This document shows positions 14,894-22,116 of a stretch of 64,000 nt of DNA, piece by piece. Source of the stretch: an uncultured Latescibacterota bacterium (GTDB lineage: Bacteria > Latescibacterota > UBA2968 > UBA8231); the NCBI GenBank assembly GCA_958295495.1, contig OY282352.1, forward strand, positions 5,154,049-5,218,048, written 5' to 3'. Made by a program: the position numbers and the translations under genes. The first letter of the stretch is position 1. Every line of letters begins with the position of its first letter. Below the pieces are notes generated by a model that made no database searches, was not told the DNA's origin, and saw nothing but the letters and a program-made list of their open reading frames with translations.

Positions 14894-17230
14894 CTACTCC
14901 TTGTTGAGGTTGCGCGTCTTGTACAGCACATAAGACGCCGGTATGGCGATTTGGCGCATGAGTTCCAGATCGGTAACTAGTCGTCCCAAAATGCCTATTT
15001 TGCGGTCCTCTACTTCCCGATTGGCACTGATCGCCTCGCTGGTGGCCCCGCGCCGGGCCACGAGATATTTGAGCTGCATCTGCGTCTTTATCTTGGCTTT
15101 TACTTTTCCTTCCTTTTGCGCGACCCGCCGCTCAACTCCCAAGTTCAACAAGCGATGCACAAACGAGCGGGGCAAGCGGCTGTCCGGGTCCGCCTCGGTC
15201 ACCAAGTACAGCAGTTCGTCGCCAAAGTCGAGCAACTCGTCGAGCTGGTCCCATGAGACCTCTTCGTCAAATAGACAAACGGCGTTTTTGTCTGGGAAAT
15301 CCTTGGCCCGCTCTTCTAGTTCGCCAGCGGTTGCAGCGGCCCGCCCGATGGGAAAATCTGGCTTGCAAAAAAGCAGGCCGCCCGAAAGGGTCAGATTGGG
15401 GTTGCCACCGCTAAACCGACCAAAGTCCCGCCGCAAGGCGCGACTAAATTCGAGGGCGTTGATCCAAGAGCCTACGACGAACAGGTCGTCGCCCCCGGCG
15501 TAGGTGATGTATATATCGTGCTGTTCGGCCAACGCGTTGACATAGCCGGAGAAGAAGGTCTCCAATTCGCGGCTCAGCGTGGCCGTGCGCGCTAGCGACC
15601 GCTTCTCCCCCAACCCCGAAGCGAATACCGCGCCCAGCGAATCCACGTCGAGGCGCACTACCCCCAATAGCGGGTAGCTGGCGGCATTCCGCTCGGCCAG
15701 ATGCTCAAAGTCCAGCGGCCCTTCCTCTTGCTCGTCGCGCGGGGCGTACTGGCCGAGGGGCCGGAACCCTAAGCTGAGCCCGGGGCATCGATTTTTGAGG
15801 GCCGTGCCTTCTTGCGTCAGAAAACCACTGTCATTGAGCCGTTCCACGTGTACGCGCTCGGCCCGAGTGTTCTCTACCAGTCGGACCACCTCTGTCCAGT
15901 TTTCCGCTAATTTATAGGCCAAGCCTAGTGCAGCGAATCCTTCGCTCTCTTGGCCCAAGTCGCCCCCTTCGAGCCGCACCAAGTACTGGGCTTGGACGAT
16001 CTGGCGGCCGGTCTCCACGTGGCGTTCACAAGCAGGGCAGGTAGCTCCAGAGGCTTTGTCAAAATCGGCTTGGCACACCCGACAGACGTCCATAGTCTGC
16101 TCGTAGTCCGGCAACGCGAACAGCCGCTCGTCCAGCACAGAGCGAAATTTCTGCCGCTTGGCCCGATCTAGCTCGTAGCCGGACCGCTGCATCAAACGGG
16201 AGAAATCGGCCATCAGCTTCCGATTGGCTGGGGTGGCCGCGCTCACCAGCGCCAGATCGCCCCGATGCTTCTCAATCAACCAGCGGTTGACCTGCTCCTC
16301 GGCCGCGGCCAGCTTGGTTTTCACCTCGTCAGTATGGGGTGCTAGGATTGAAAAGTGCCCACCGCCACAGTACAGCAGGTTGGTCGGCGGCAAATTCAGT
16401 TCGCGCAAGTAGTAGTGAGCTGCGGTCTCGGCCAACAGCACCAAGAACAGGGAGCGTCCGCGCAGGCGTTTGGCGGTGTTTTTGGTCCCGCCCTCCTCGT
16501 CCGGGCTAGCCAGTTTATAGAGAAAGGACTGAACGCCCGAGATATCCCCTTGGATCAATAAGAAAGGCTCGGCTTGCTGATGGGCCTCGCGCAGGCACAC
16601 CGCAATAGCAGCCACCGAGCGAGCGTGATCGTAGAGCGAAATATCTGGATGCGATCTGTAGGCGGCCGAAGCCACGCGGCTCAGATGCTTGCGAGCCACC
16701 GCCAAGAACGTCTCGATCCAACTCGCCAAGTCGCCATCGGGCATTGCCCCCATCTCGGCGCAAAATTGCTTCCAAGCGCGGGCGTGCTCGTCTCGTGCCT
16801 CGTTCCGGTCGGGCCGCCACTCGGCGGGCGTGACGCCCGGTAGGTGTTCGGGAAAGGGGTTGGCAAAATCCACCGGCCTCGGGGCGTAGCGATGTACCTC
16901 CGTCGGCGGGGTGCCCTTGCCGATGTCCACGTCCATTAGGACGCTGATCAGCGACCGCAAGGTCTCGGGGCTGCCATCTACCTGGCGATCGGCCGCGGCC
17001 AAGTGATCCGCCTCCCGCAGAAAAGGATCGCTCTCCTGCTCATGGTGGTGGGCCACCAACCGACGGACCTCCTGCAGAATCGGCTCCATACAGCGGAAGC
17101 GGCTCAAGTACTTACTGACGAAAAAGTCCCCATAAGTGGTGTGGCGCGTCCGCCGGTCCGATGTCCTGAATTCGAATTTGCCTATATCGTGCAGCAAAGC
17201 CCCGACAACTAAGGCGTCTCTCGATACCAT
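14894..17230 (-). CDS. csm1: Csm1/Cas10 with HD nuclease and GGDD cyclase
   Basis: 778 residues from the ATG at 17230 (GGGAGG seven bases upstream); a longer frame to 17293 would run over a cas6 relic. ALLHDIGKFEF gives HD residues H14-D15. SLFLVLLAETAAHYYLRELN belongs to the first palm. A zinc site is formed by C383-x2-C386 and C398-x2-C401. VRLDVDSLGAVFASGLG begins the second palm, and YITYAGGDDLFVV holds GGDD at 579-582. Both single-stranded DNase and cyclic oligoadenylate synthesis should be intact. It heads the Csm cluster. Confidence 0.95.
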   Translation of the reverse strand: MVSRDALVVGALLHDIGKFEFRTSDRRTRHTTYGDFFVSKYLSRFRCMEPILQEVRRLVAHHHEQESDPFLREADHLAAADRQVDGSPETLRSLISVLMDVDIGKGTPPTEVHRYAPRPVDFANPFPEHLPGVTPAEWRPDRNEARDEHARAWKQFCAEMGAMPDGDLASWIETFLAVARKHLSRVASAAYRSHPDISLYDHARSVAAIAVCLREAHQQAEPFLLIQGDISGVQSFLYKLASPDEEGGTKNTAKRLRGRSLFLVLLAETAAHYYLRELNLPPTNLLYCGGGHFSILAPHTDEVKTKLAAAEEQVNRWLIEKHRGDLALVSAATPANRKLMADFSRLMQRSGYELDRAKRQKFRSVLDERLFALPDYEQTMDVCRVCQADFDKASGATCPACERHVETGRQIVQAQYLVRLEGGDLGQESEGFAALGLAYKLAENWTEVVRLVENTRAERVHVERLNDSGFLTQEGTALKNRCPGLSLGFRPLGQYAPRDEQEEGPLDFEHLAERNAASYPLLGVVRLDVDSLGAVFASGLGEKRSLARTATLSRELETFFSGYVNALAEQHDIYITYAGGDDLFVVGSWINALEFSRALRRDFGRFSGGNPNLTLSGGLLFCKPDFPIGRAAATAGELEERAKDFPDKNAVCLFDEEVSWDQLDELLDFGDELLYLVTEADPDSRLPRSFVHRLLNLGVERRVAQKEGKVKAKIKTQMQLKYLVARRGATSEAISANREVEDRKIGILGRLVTDLELMRQIAIPASYVLYKTRNLNKE

Positions 17231-17243
17231 AAACTTTCCTCCC

Positions 17244-17267
17244 TTACAAAATCTCGTAGCGTCCCAA
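17244..17267 (-). pseudogene. Relic of a cas6 3' end upstream of csm1
   Basis: Eight codons read L-G-R-Y-E-I-L-stop. Twenty-one bases (17247-17267) are identical to 20148-20168, the end of the intact cas6 gene. The relic stops 13 bp before the csm1 ATG, so a cas6 gene once ended directly in front of csm1. Confidence 0.8.
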
Positions 17268-17358
17268 ATAATGGGATTTTTTGTAGTCCTCACAAAGAGT
17301 TCTCGCTAGACGAATGAGCCACGCTCCAGTGCCGCTTCAGGATCATACCAAACAGCAT

Positions 17359-17637
17359 TCACGAAAGCTTCTTGATAAATGGAGATCCTTCTTTCGCAAT
17401 AAAATCAACCTCAAGCCTGTCTTTGTATTCGTTTAAGAGTCCTGTCATCTGTCTGACGCGCTTCGGACCTCGAGTGGTGAGTTCCCGCATTGCCGAAATC
17501 CACTGCTCGTAATATCGCAGTACCTCTGTGAGTAGAGCTCGATCCTCGGCGCTGCATTTTGGATTGTGGAGCGCTGCAGTGAGCTTCTCTTTGTGGGGCG
17601 TTTTCTCCATAAGTCTATAGAATGGGTGTTCGCTCAA
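17359..17637 (-). CDS. Small protein overlapping the methyltransferase end (possible restriction-enzyme remnant)
   Basis: 92 residues, charged and helical (HPFYRLMEKTPHKEKLTAAL; LLNEYKDRLEVDF). It overlaps the 3' end of the methyltransferase gene by 23 bp, the usual coupling of restriction and modification genes. Its length is too short for a restriction endonuclease, so it may be the N-terminal stub of one, truncated where the sequence joins the cas6 relic about 90 bp downstream. I do not recognise the family. A small regulatory partner is the alternative. Confidence 0.5.
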   Translation of the reverse strand: MSEHPFYRLMEKTPHKEKLTAALHNPKCSAEDRALLTEVLRYYEQWISAMRELTTRGPKRVRQMTGLLNEYKDRLEVDFIAKEGSPFIKKLS

Positions 17638-18309
17638 GTAGAGGCGATTCTGAAATTTTGTCGATTTCTTCTAGGGCCGCCCCAATATCGGAAGCCACAT
17701 CGGCTTCAGCAACGTGCAATCCAGCTCTAAGGGCATCTTCCGCAACTGTTCTACCCATATTGCTAGGGGTGGAAGTAGAAATGGTACGCTTCTTCAAGAT
17801 GAGAATATCCTCAAAGATTTTCGCTCCAAAGCGATTCATGAAGGAACGCTCATGAGATGAATCAAGGCGAAAGAGCTCCCCCTCTTGGGCGATCCTAGCG
17901 ACCATTTCGCCATTTTTGAATGGAATGCCTCGAACATTCGACTCACGGCCTACTACGAGGGCGGCGTAGCTATCGTCTTTTAAGAGTTGGTTGAAAGCAT
18001 AGAGACAGCTTCCTATTTCCAAGGCATACTGAACAACCGTTTTGAATCGGTTACTGCGATTTTTTCGATTTGATCCGATTTCACTTTTCGCTACACTCAG
18101 GACATCGAAGCCCAGTAGTTCGACGATTGCTCGATGATTCTGGTGGTAGTTGAAAACATTGATGTAAGGGGGGCTTGTAATCAGAAAATCGCACTCCTCC
18201 TTTACGATTTTGTGTGCTATCCTTGCGTCACACAGAAAGACTTGGGGCACAAAAATGAAATGCGGCAAACCCAACAACTGCTCGCTTAGCTTTCGGAAGC
18301 CGAATCTAA
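17615..18309 (-). pseudogene. C-terminal half of a DNA methyltransferase split by an IS
   Basis: Contains LITSPPYINVFNYHQNHR, the catalytic (S/D)PPY motif IV of amino-methyltransferases (N4-cytosine or N6-adenine), and RESNVRGIPFKNGEMV further on. It joins the N-terminal half at 19484-19985: removing the insertion sequence and one 9-bp repeat gives an uninterrupted frame of 398 residues. By itself it lacks the cofactor-binding motif I, so it is inactive unless the IS excises. It probably belonged to a type II restriction-modification system. Confidence 0.85.
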
Positions 18310-18318
18310 TAGCAGAAG
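18310..18318. repeat. 9-bp target-site duplication, left copy
   Basis: TAGCAGAAG directly abuts the left end of the insertion sequence and is repeated at 19484-19492. Confidence 0.92.
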
Positions 18319-19383
18319 CTAAGTACACGACAGTAAAATGTGTTGATATTGTCGGTTGTGTTTAGGTTGCTCCCGTGTTTGGTGTATGATTTGTGTGAGT
18401 TGGTCCAACCCTTTTCGAAAGAGGCTTATGGCTGGTCGTCCATGTTTTTTTATGGGGATGGGTTTTCTCTGATGCAACCGCCGTCCTACCAACAGCGCCC
18501 ATAGCAGCGTCCATGCCAGCAGTCCCAGCAGTAGGTGCAAGCGTTGGGGGTGGGTCAAATGGGTGTCTTCGAGGTTAAATCCTCTCGATTTCAAACAGGC
18601 AAACGTCGTTTCAATAGCCCAGCGTTGTCCATAGACGGCCAGCCCCTGCTTGAGGTCGGTTCGGTTGGTGATGAGCAGGATGCGCTCGCCGCGGATGGGG
18701 CGGTGACACACCAAATTCAGGGTCAAGCCGTCATAGAGGGTGGTCTGTGGGTAGGATCGGGTCGTACCTCTCGGCATCCGTGCATTAAAAGTAGCCCCAT
18801 ACCGTCGCCGACCGTCGTCGAGCGTAAGCGACGTATTGCCGCGCAGGCGGATGACAAAATCGACCTGCTGCTCCAGCAAAAAGGCGAACCACGCTCGACC
18901 GATAAACTCGCGGTCGGCGACTAAACAGCATACGCGGGGATCAAGGTAGGCCAATACCTTCGTCAGGAGACGCTTGCGCTCTGAGGTGTTGGAGTGGCCT
19001 GGCTTTTGCAACGACTGATATACCAACGGAATCGAGACCCCCTGATAGACTAAGCCGACACACAACACATTCAGATCGGTGCGACCCAACCGCCAATGGG
19101 TGCGATCCATAACTAAGAGTTGTTGTTGGCCGGGGCGAACTAACTTGGATACAATCAACTGGGTAAACACCGACGGCGAAACAGCACTACTGAAAAAACG
19201 CTGGAGACGGCGATAGTGACTGTCAATCTGGGCCATCCCCGAAAGGCTACACGCGAGTTTTTTCATATGGACCGAACGCACTTGAATCAGCGCACACACC
19301 AACCGACTGATCAGGTCGATACGGTGGCGCGTGAGGGATACCGACCCTTGCGTGAGGGCTTTTTTAATCGTATGAATAAGCAT
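18319..19383 (-). CDS. IS4-family DDE transposase
   Basis: 354 residues from the ATG at 19383 with AGGAG upstream. DDE residues: D93 in LLVMDRTHW, D157 in CLVADREFIG, E258 within YGQRWAIETTFACLK. The last has the Y-(2)-R-(3)-E-(6)-K spacing of the IS4 family. The stop codon TAG is made by the terminal inverted repeat itself. The gene appears intact, so the element may still be mobile. Confidence 0.95.
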   Translation of the reverse strand: MLIHTIKKALTQGSVSLTRHRIDLISRLVCALIQVRSVHMKKLACSLSGMAQIDSHYRRLQRFFSSAVSPSVFTQLIVSKLVRPGQQQLLVMDRTHWRLGRTDLNVLCVGLVYQGVSIPLVYQSLQKPGHSNTSERKRLLTKVLAYLDPRVCCLVADREFIGRAWFAFLLEQQVDFVIRLRGNTSLTLDDGRRRYGATFNARMPRGTTRSYPQTTLYDGLTLNLVCHRPIRGERILLITNRTDLKQGLAVYGQRWAIETTFACLKSRGFNLEDTHLTHPQRLHLLLGLLAWTLLWALLVGRRLHQRKPIPIKKHGRPAISLFRKGLDQLTQIIHQTREQPKHNRQYQHILLSCT

Positions 19384-19483
19384 GGTACAGCTCCTGTGTT
19401 TAGGATTTAGATGCAATCTGGCTGATTACAAATAAACCTAAATTGGGGCTGTACCACAACTTAGCTTACTGTCGTGTACTTAG
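18319..19483 (-). mobile_element. Complete IS4-type insertion sequence, 1165 bp
   Basis: Both ends carry the 18-bp inverted repeat CTAAGTACACGACAGTAA, and the element is flanked by the 9-bp direct repeat TAGCAGAAG. It interrupts a DNA methyltransferase gene without net frame change after excision. A degenerate relative of the element, with the same terminal repeats, lies at 30724-31631. Confidence 0.95.
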
Positions 19484-19492
19484 TAGCAGAAG
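19484..19492. repeat. 9-bp target-site duplication, right copy
   Basis: TAGCAGAAG again, directly after the right inverted repeat. Confidence 0.92.
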
Positions 19493-19985
19493 TCAAATTC
19501 CCATTGCGTACCGACTCTGCTTCAAAAAGGACTAGCGTAGCCAGCAGAGTCTGTCGTTTAGTCTCACATCGGTCGAGTAGAGCACGACTAAAATCGAGAA
19601 AACTACGCGCCTTTTCGCGAAAGTGCGGAGAGGATCCCCAAAGCGGCGAATCGCCAAATTCTATAGCGGTGTGGTCAATATGAGCTTCGACCTCACGGCA
19701 AAACGCTCGTCGCTGTTTGAATGGTAGCGCCGATAGCGTAGAAAACTTCGCCATCGCGTACGCGGCAGGATTCAATTCGACGCCATAGGCAGCAAGATCT
19801 CTCGATGCCGATTCGAGCAGCACGGTGCCAGAGCCACAAAATGGGTCGACGACCGCCGACGCCTCTGGAGCGAACTCCTCGAGAAGGTAATCTACTAATT
19901 GGGGCGTGAATTGACCCCGCCAATTGAAGGCGTTAGAACGAGTCTTCTCTACTACATCCAGTCTGTCTTGATTTAATGACCTCAT
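19484..19985 (-). pseudogene. N-terminal half of the split DNA methyltransferase
   Basis: Starts at the ATG at 19985 (GGAG upstream; an upstream GTG at 20006 has no site). NAFNWRGQFTPQLVDYLLEEF is followed by VVDPFCGSGTVLLES, the S-adenosylmethionine-binding motif I at residues 47-54. Then comes GVELNPAAYAMAKF (motif II acidic residue). It ends where the IS enters (GNLTSA). Motif I precedes motif IV. No target-recognition domain can be assigned from sequence alone. Confidence 0.85.
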
Positions 19986-20002
19986 ACCCGCTATGTCTCC
20001 TT

Positions 20003-20065
20003 TCACAATTTCACAATAAGGAGTCTAGACAAGACACCGACGATCAGTGCTTCTCGCACGACCAT
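20003..20065 (-). pseudogene. Degenerate csm1/cas10 start downstream of cas6
   Basis: GGAGGT, seven bases, then an ATG opening a 20-codon frame MVVREALIVGVLSRLLIVKL. Its first twelve residues parallel the start of the intact csm1 (MVSRDALVVGAL). The frame then passes into sequence in front of the methyltransferase. It lies 77 bp after the cas6 stop. I read it as a second, older cas6-csm1 junction. Confidence 0.5.
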
Positions 20066-20141
20066 GGATGTACCTCCTCATTTGAATCAGTGGCCAGCCC
20101 GGTAGCCCTATCCGGCGGCGAGGACGGGTAGAGACGGACCA

Positions 20142-21089
20142 CTATCGCAAAATCTCGTAGCGTCCCAACCCAAAACCCGTCCCCTTGCCCACGTGCAGAT
20201 CCGCCCCCAGCCGCAACAGCGGCAAGAACGGGGCCCACTCGCCGGCAAACTCCACTTCGCCCACTAAGCCGCCCAATTTCATTCTCCGTTCCTGACGCTG
20301 CGAATACCGGTCCCAGTCGTGCCAGCGCAGTGTCGTCGCCACCGCTGATACCCCCGCAGCCCGCTCAATCCACTGCCGATAGTCCAAGTCCAACTCGGCC
20401 CCGCAGTGGAAGCGGGCCAGATCCGAAGTGCGCCGCAACAAGGCCCGCACCAGCAGAGAAAAGTCGAGTCGGCGCGTATAATGACCCTCGGCTTTGAGAC
20501 GAATAGGCGTGTGCAGCCGCAGCCGCAGCCGCGTTCCAACGGCCTCGCTGTCGGGCGGACCAACGCAGACCGGATAGTCCGGTGCCAGTTGTCCAATATC
20601 CGGCTGATAGATGCACCTCTCGTCGCCGGGTTCGGGACCGAGAGCGATTACCCGCTGCAAAGCGGCTTTGCCACGCCCGGCGCCCACCCCCCGATGCCCC
20701 ATTTCCTCAAAGGCGTAGATGAAGTAGGGCAGATAGTCCAGCGCCCGCCCCACCAAAACTAGTCCGACCCGCAGCTCGTCCCCCGGCTCGTAGATTTCCC
20801 GCGTCTCCTCAGGCGGTTCAACTACAAAAGGATGCGGCGCAAAGGCATAGCCGCGGCTGTCCCCTTCGCCACCGAACGGGGTCTCAAAGACGTAGTAATA
20901 CACGCACCGGTCGCAGATCAGACAGGTAGCACAGTCTAGATCCCGCTTGACACAAACCAGCCGTTTGAAGGTATGGCCAAAGGCCCCCCTAAAGGTTGAC
21001 CCCTTGTAGGGAGGCAACCGCAACCTGTCAACCGCCGTCATCTCCAAGCGGAAGCGGGCATAGCGGATTTTGCACAGTTCGTCCAGCAT
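20142..21089 (-). CDS. cas6: Cas6 crRNA-processing endoribonuclease
   Basis: 315 residues from the ATG at 21089, with GAGG five bases upstream; an in-frame GTG at 21095 is a weaker choice. PPYKGSTFRGAFGHTFKRL is the N-terminal RAMP loop. A Cys-rich insert CATCLICDRCVYYYVFETP follows, then GHRGVGAGRGKAAL. The C-terminus has LHVGKGTGFGLGRYEIL, the Cas6 Gly-rich loop. It cuts precursor CRISPR RNA in the repeat and would supply both downstream effector complexes, because no other cas6 is present. A relic of the same 3' end sits in front of csm1. Confidence 0.92.
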   Translation of the reverse strand: MLDELCKIRYARFRLEMTAVDRLRLPPYKGSTFRGAFGHTFKRLVCVKRDLDCATCLICDRCVYYYVFETPFGGEGDSRGYAFAPHPFVVEPPEETREIYEPGDELRVGLVLVGRALDYLPYFIYAFEEMGHRGVGAGRGKAALQRVIALGPEPGDERCIYQPDIGQLAPDYPVCVGPPDSEAVGTRLRLRLHTPIRLKAEGHYTRRLDFSLLVRALLRRTSDLARFHCGAELDLDYRQWIERAAGVSAVATTLRWHDWDRYSQRQERRMKLGGLVGEVEFAGEWAPFLPLLRLGADLHVGKGTGFGLGRYEILR

Positions 21090-21104
21090 ATCCACCTCAT
21101 TATG

Positions 21105-21149
21105 TCAGGCGCACTCCACGTCAAACGCCGCTAGGTTGCGGGGGTCCTT
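21105..21149 (-). pseudogene. 3'-terminal relic of an AAA-ATPase/PD-(D/E)XK gene
   Basis: Reads KDPRNLAAFDVECA-stop, against KDTRNVAAFDVECA at the end of the intact gene at 22117. Only 14 codons remain, ending 16 bp before the cas6 start. It marks the outer edge of the CRISPR island. Confidence 0.8.
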
Positions 21150-21366
21150 ATGATCGTCCGCAGGCGATTGCTTCCTCAGAGGACCATCTAATTTCGCAAT
21201 GTTTGCTTCTAATTCAAAGGAAATCTATATTTTAGGGCCTACCAAAACGCTCTGCTGGCATCGCACGGCGGCGCTGGCCGGGGTCGGCGTTCTGCTCGGT
21301 CGCGCTCGGGCCGACGCCGGGCCTCTTAGGCTAAAGCGTCCCTTTAACCCAAAAGAAAGAAATAGA

Positions 21367-22050
21367 ATGAGACTACATACGTTCATGCTGTTGCTCTCCC
21401 TGTCCATTGTGGCTCCGATTGCGGCAGACGCTCAAGCTGATAAGGCCGCCATAGTAGAATTTTGCCAGTCGGTGAAAGGCAAAGAGTACTTTCTCAAGGT
21501 AGGCGTGGTTCGCATCAAACACCTCATAGGCGGCGAAGATGCAACGAACATACTGCCCGGCCCCGAGGTTTCCTATAGGGCGACGTTTGGGAGCGTTCAG
21601 GATATACAAGCGTCTGTGGCGGAGGACTTTGCCGAAGAAGCGCGGTTAGTGGCCAATAGGGAGGCGACCGAGGATTTTGCGTCCACCGTCCGCCATTACG
21701 CGAGAGGCACTCAAGTAAAAATCGAGAAGTTCAAGGTGGAGAAGTCCGAAATAGAGTTCAATATCAAGGAGAAGGGCGGTTCAAAGACGAAAATCAGGTT
21801 CAAGTTTGGCAAGAGCCCCGATGACTACAACTTGGCGACCGTGCAAGATATGTTTGCCTTTACCTTTGCAGAAACCAAGGAAGATCTCAAGGAAAAGGCG
21901 GTAGAGCTATCGTTGGGCATGTCTGTCGCGGAAGTTATCAAAGCGAAAGGTCGGCCCATAAGCCGGATAAATCTGGGGGCTAAGACCATGCTCACCTATG
22001 GCGATGTAAAACTCATATTTCAGGACGATAAGTTGTCCGATGCCCAGTAG
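21367..22050 (+). CDS. Secreted protein of unknown function
   Basis: 227 residues from the ATG at 21367, with a signal peptide (MRLHTFMLLLSLSIVAPIAA-DAQA). A longer frame from 21199 has no site and no sense upstream of the signal. The C-terminal 45 residues (LSLGMSVAEVIKAKGRPISR, then TYGDVKLIFQDDKLSD) resemble the SmpA/OmlA-type small domain often seen at the end of envelope proteins. The middle is charged and beta-rich. Isolated between the CRISPR island and a nuclease-like gene. Function not known. Confidence 0.75.
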   Translation: MRLHTFMLLLSLSIVAPIAADAQADKAAIVEFCQSVKGKEYFLKVGVVRIKHLIGGEDATNILPGPEVSYRATFGSVQDIQASVAEDFAEEARLVANREATEDFASTVRHYARGTQVKIEKFKVEKSEIEFNIKEKGGSKTKIRFKFGKSPDDYNLATVQDMFAFTFAETKEDLKEKAVELSLGMSVAEVIKAKGRPISRINLGAKTMLTYGDVKLIFQDDKLSDAQ

Positions 22051-22116
22051 GCGCATCAGCTCGCCCCTGCGGCGTTCTGTCCATCCGTTCTAATTGGGGC
22101 GTGAATTGATCTACTG

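Noticed and set aside
14894..17293. Longer csm1 start at 17293 adding 21 residues
   Set aside because: The extra residues translate the cas6 relic in a wrong frame, while the ATG at 17230 has a strong ribosome site and begins the HD domain correctly.
20044..20238. 64-codon minus-strand frame between cas6 and the methyltransferase
   Set aside because: Mostly a shadow of the cas6 3' end in another frame; only the short csm1-like start at 20065 is meaningful.
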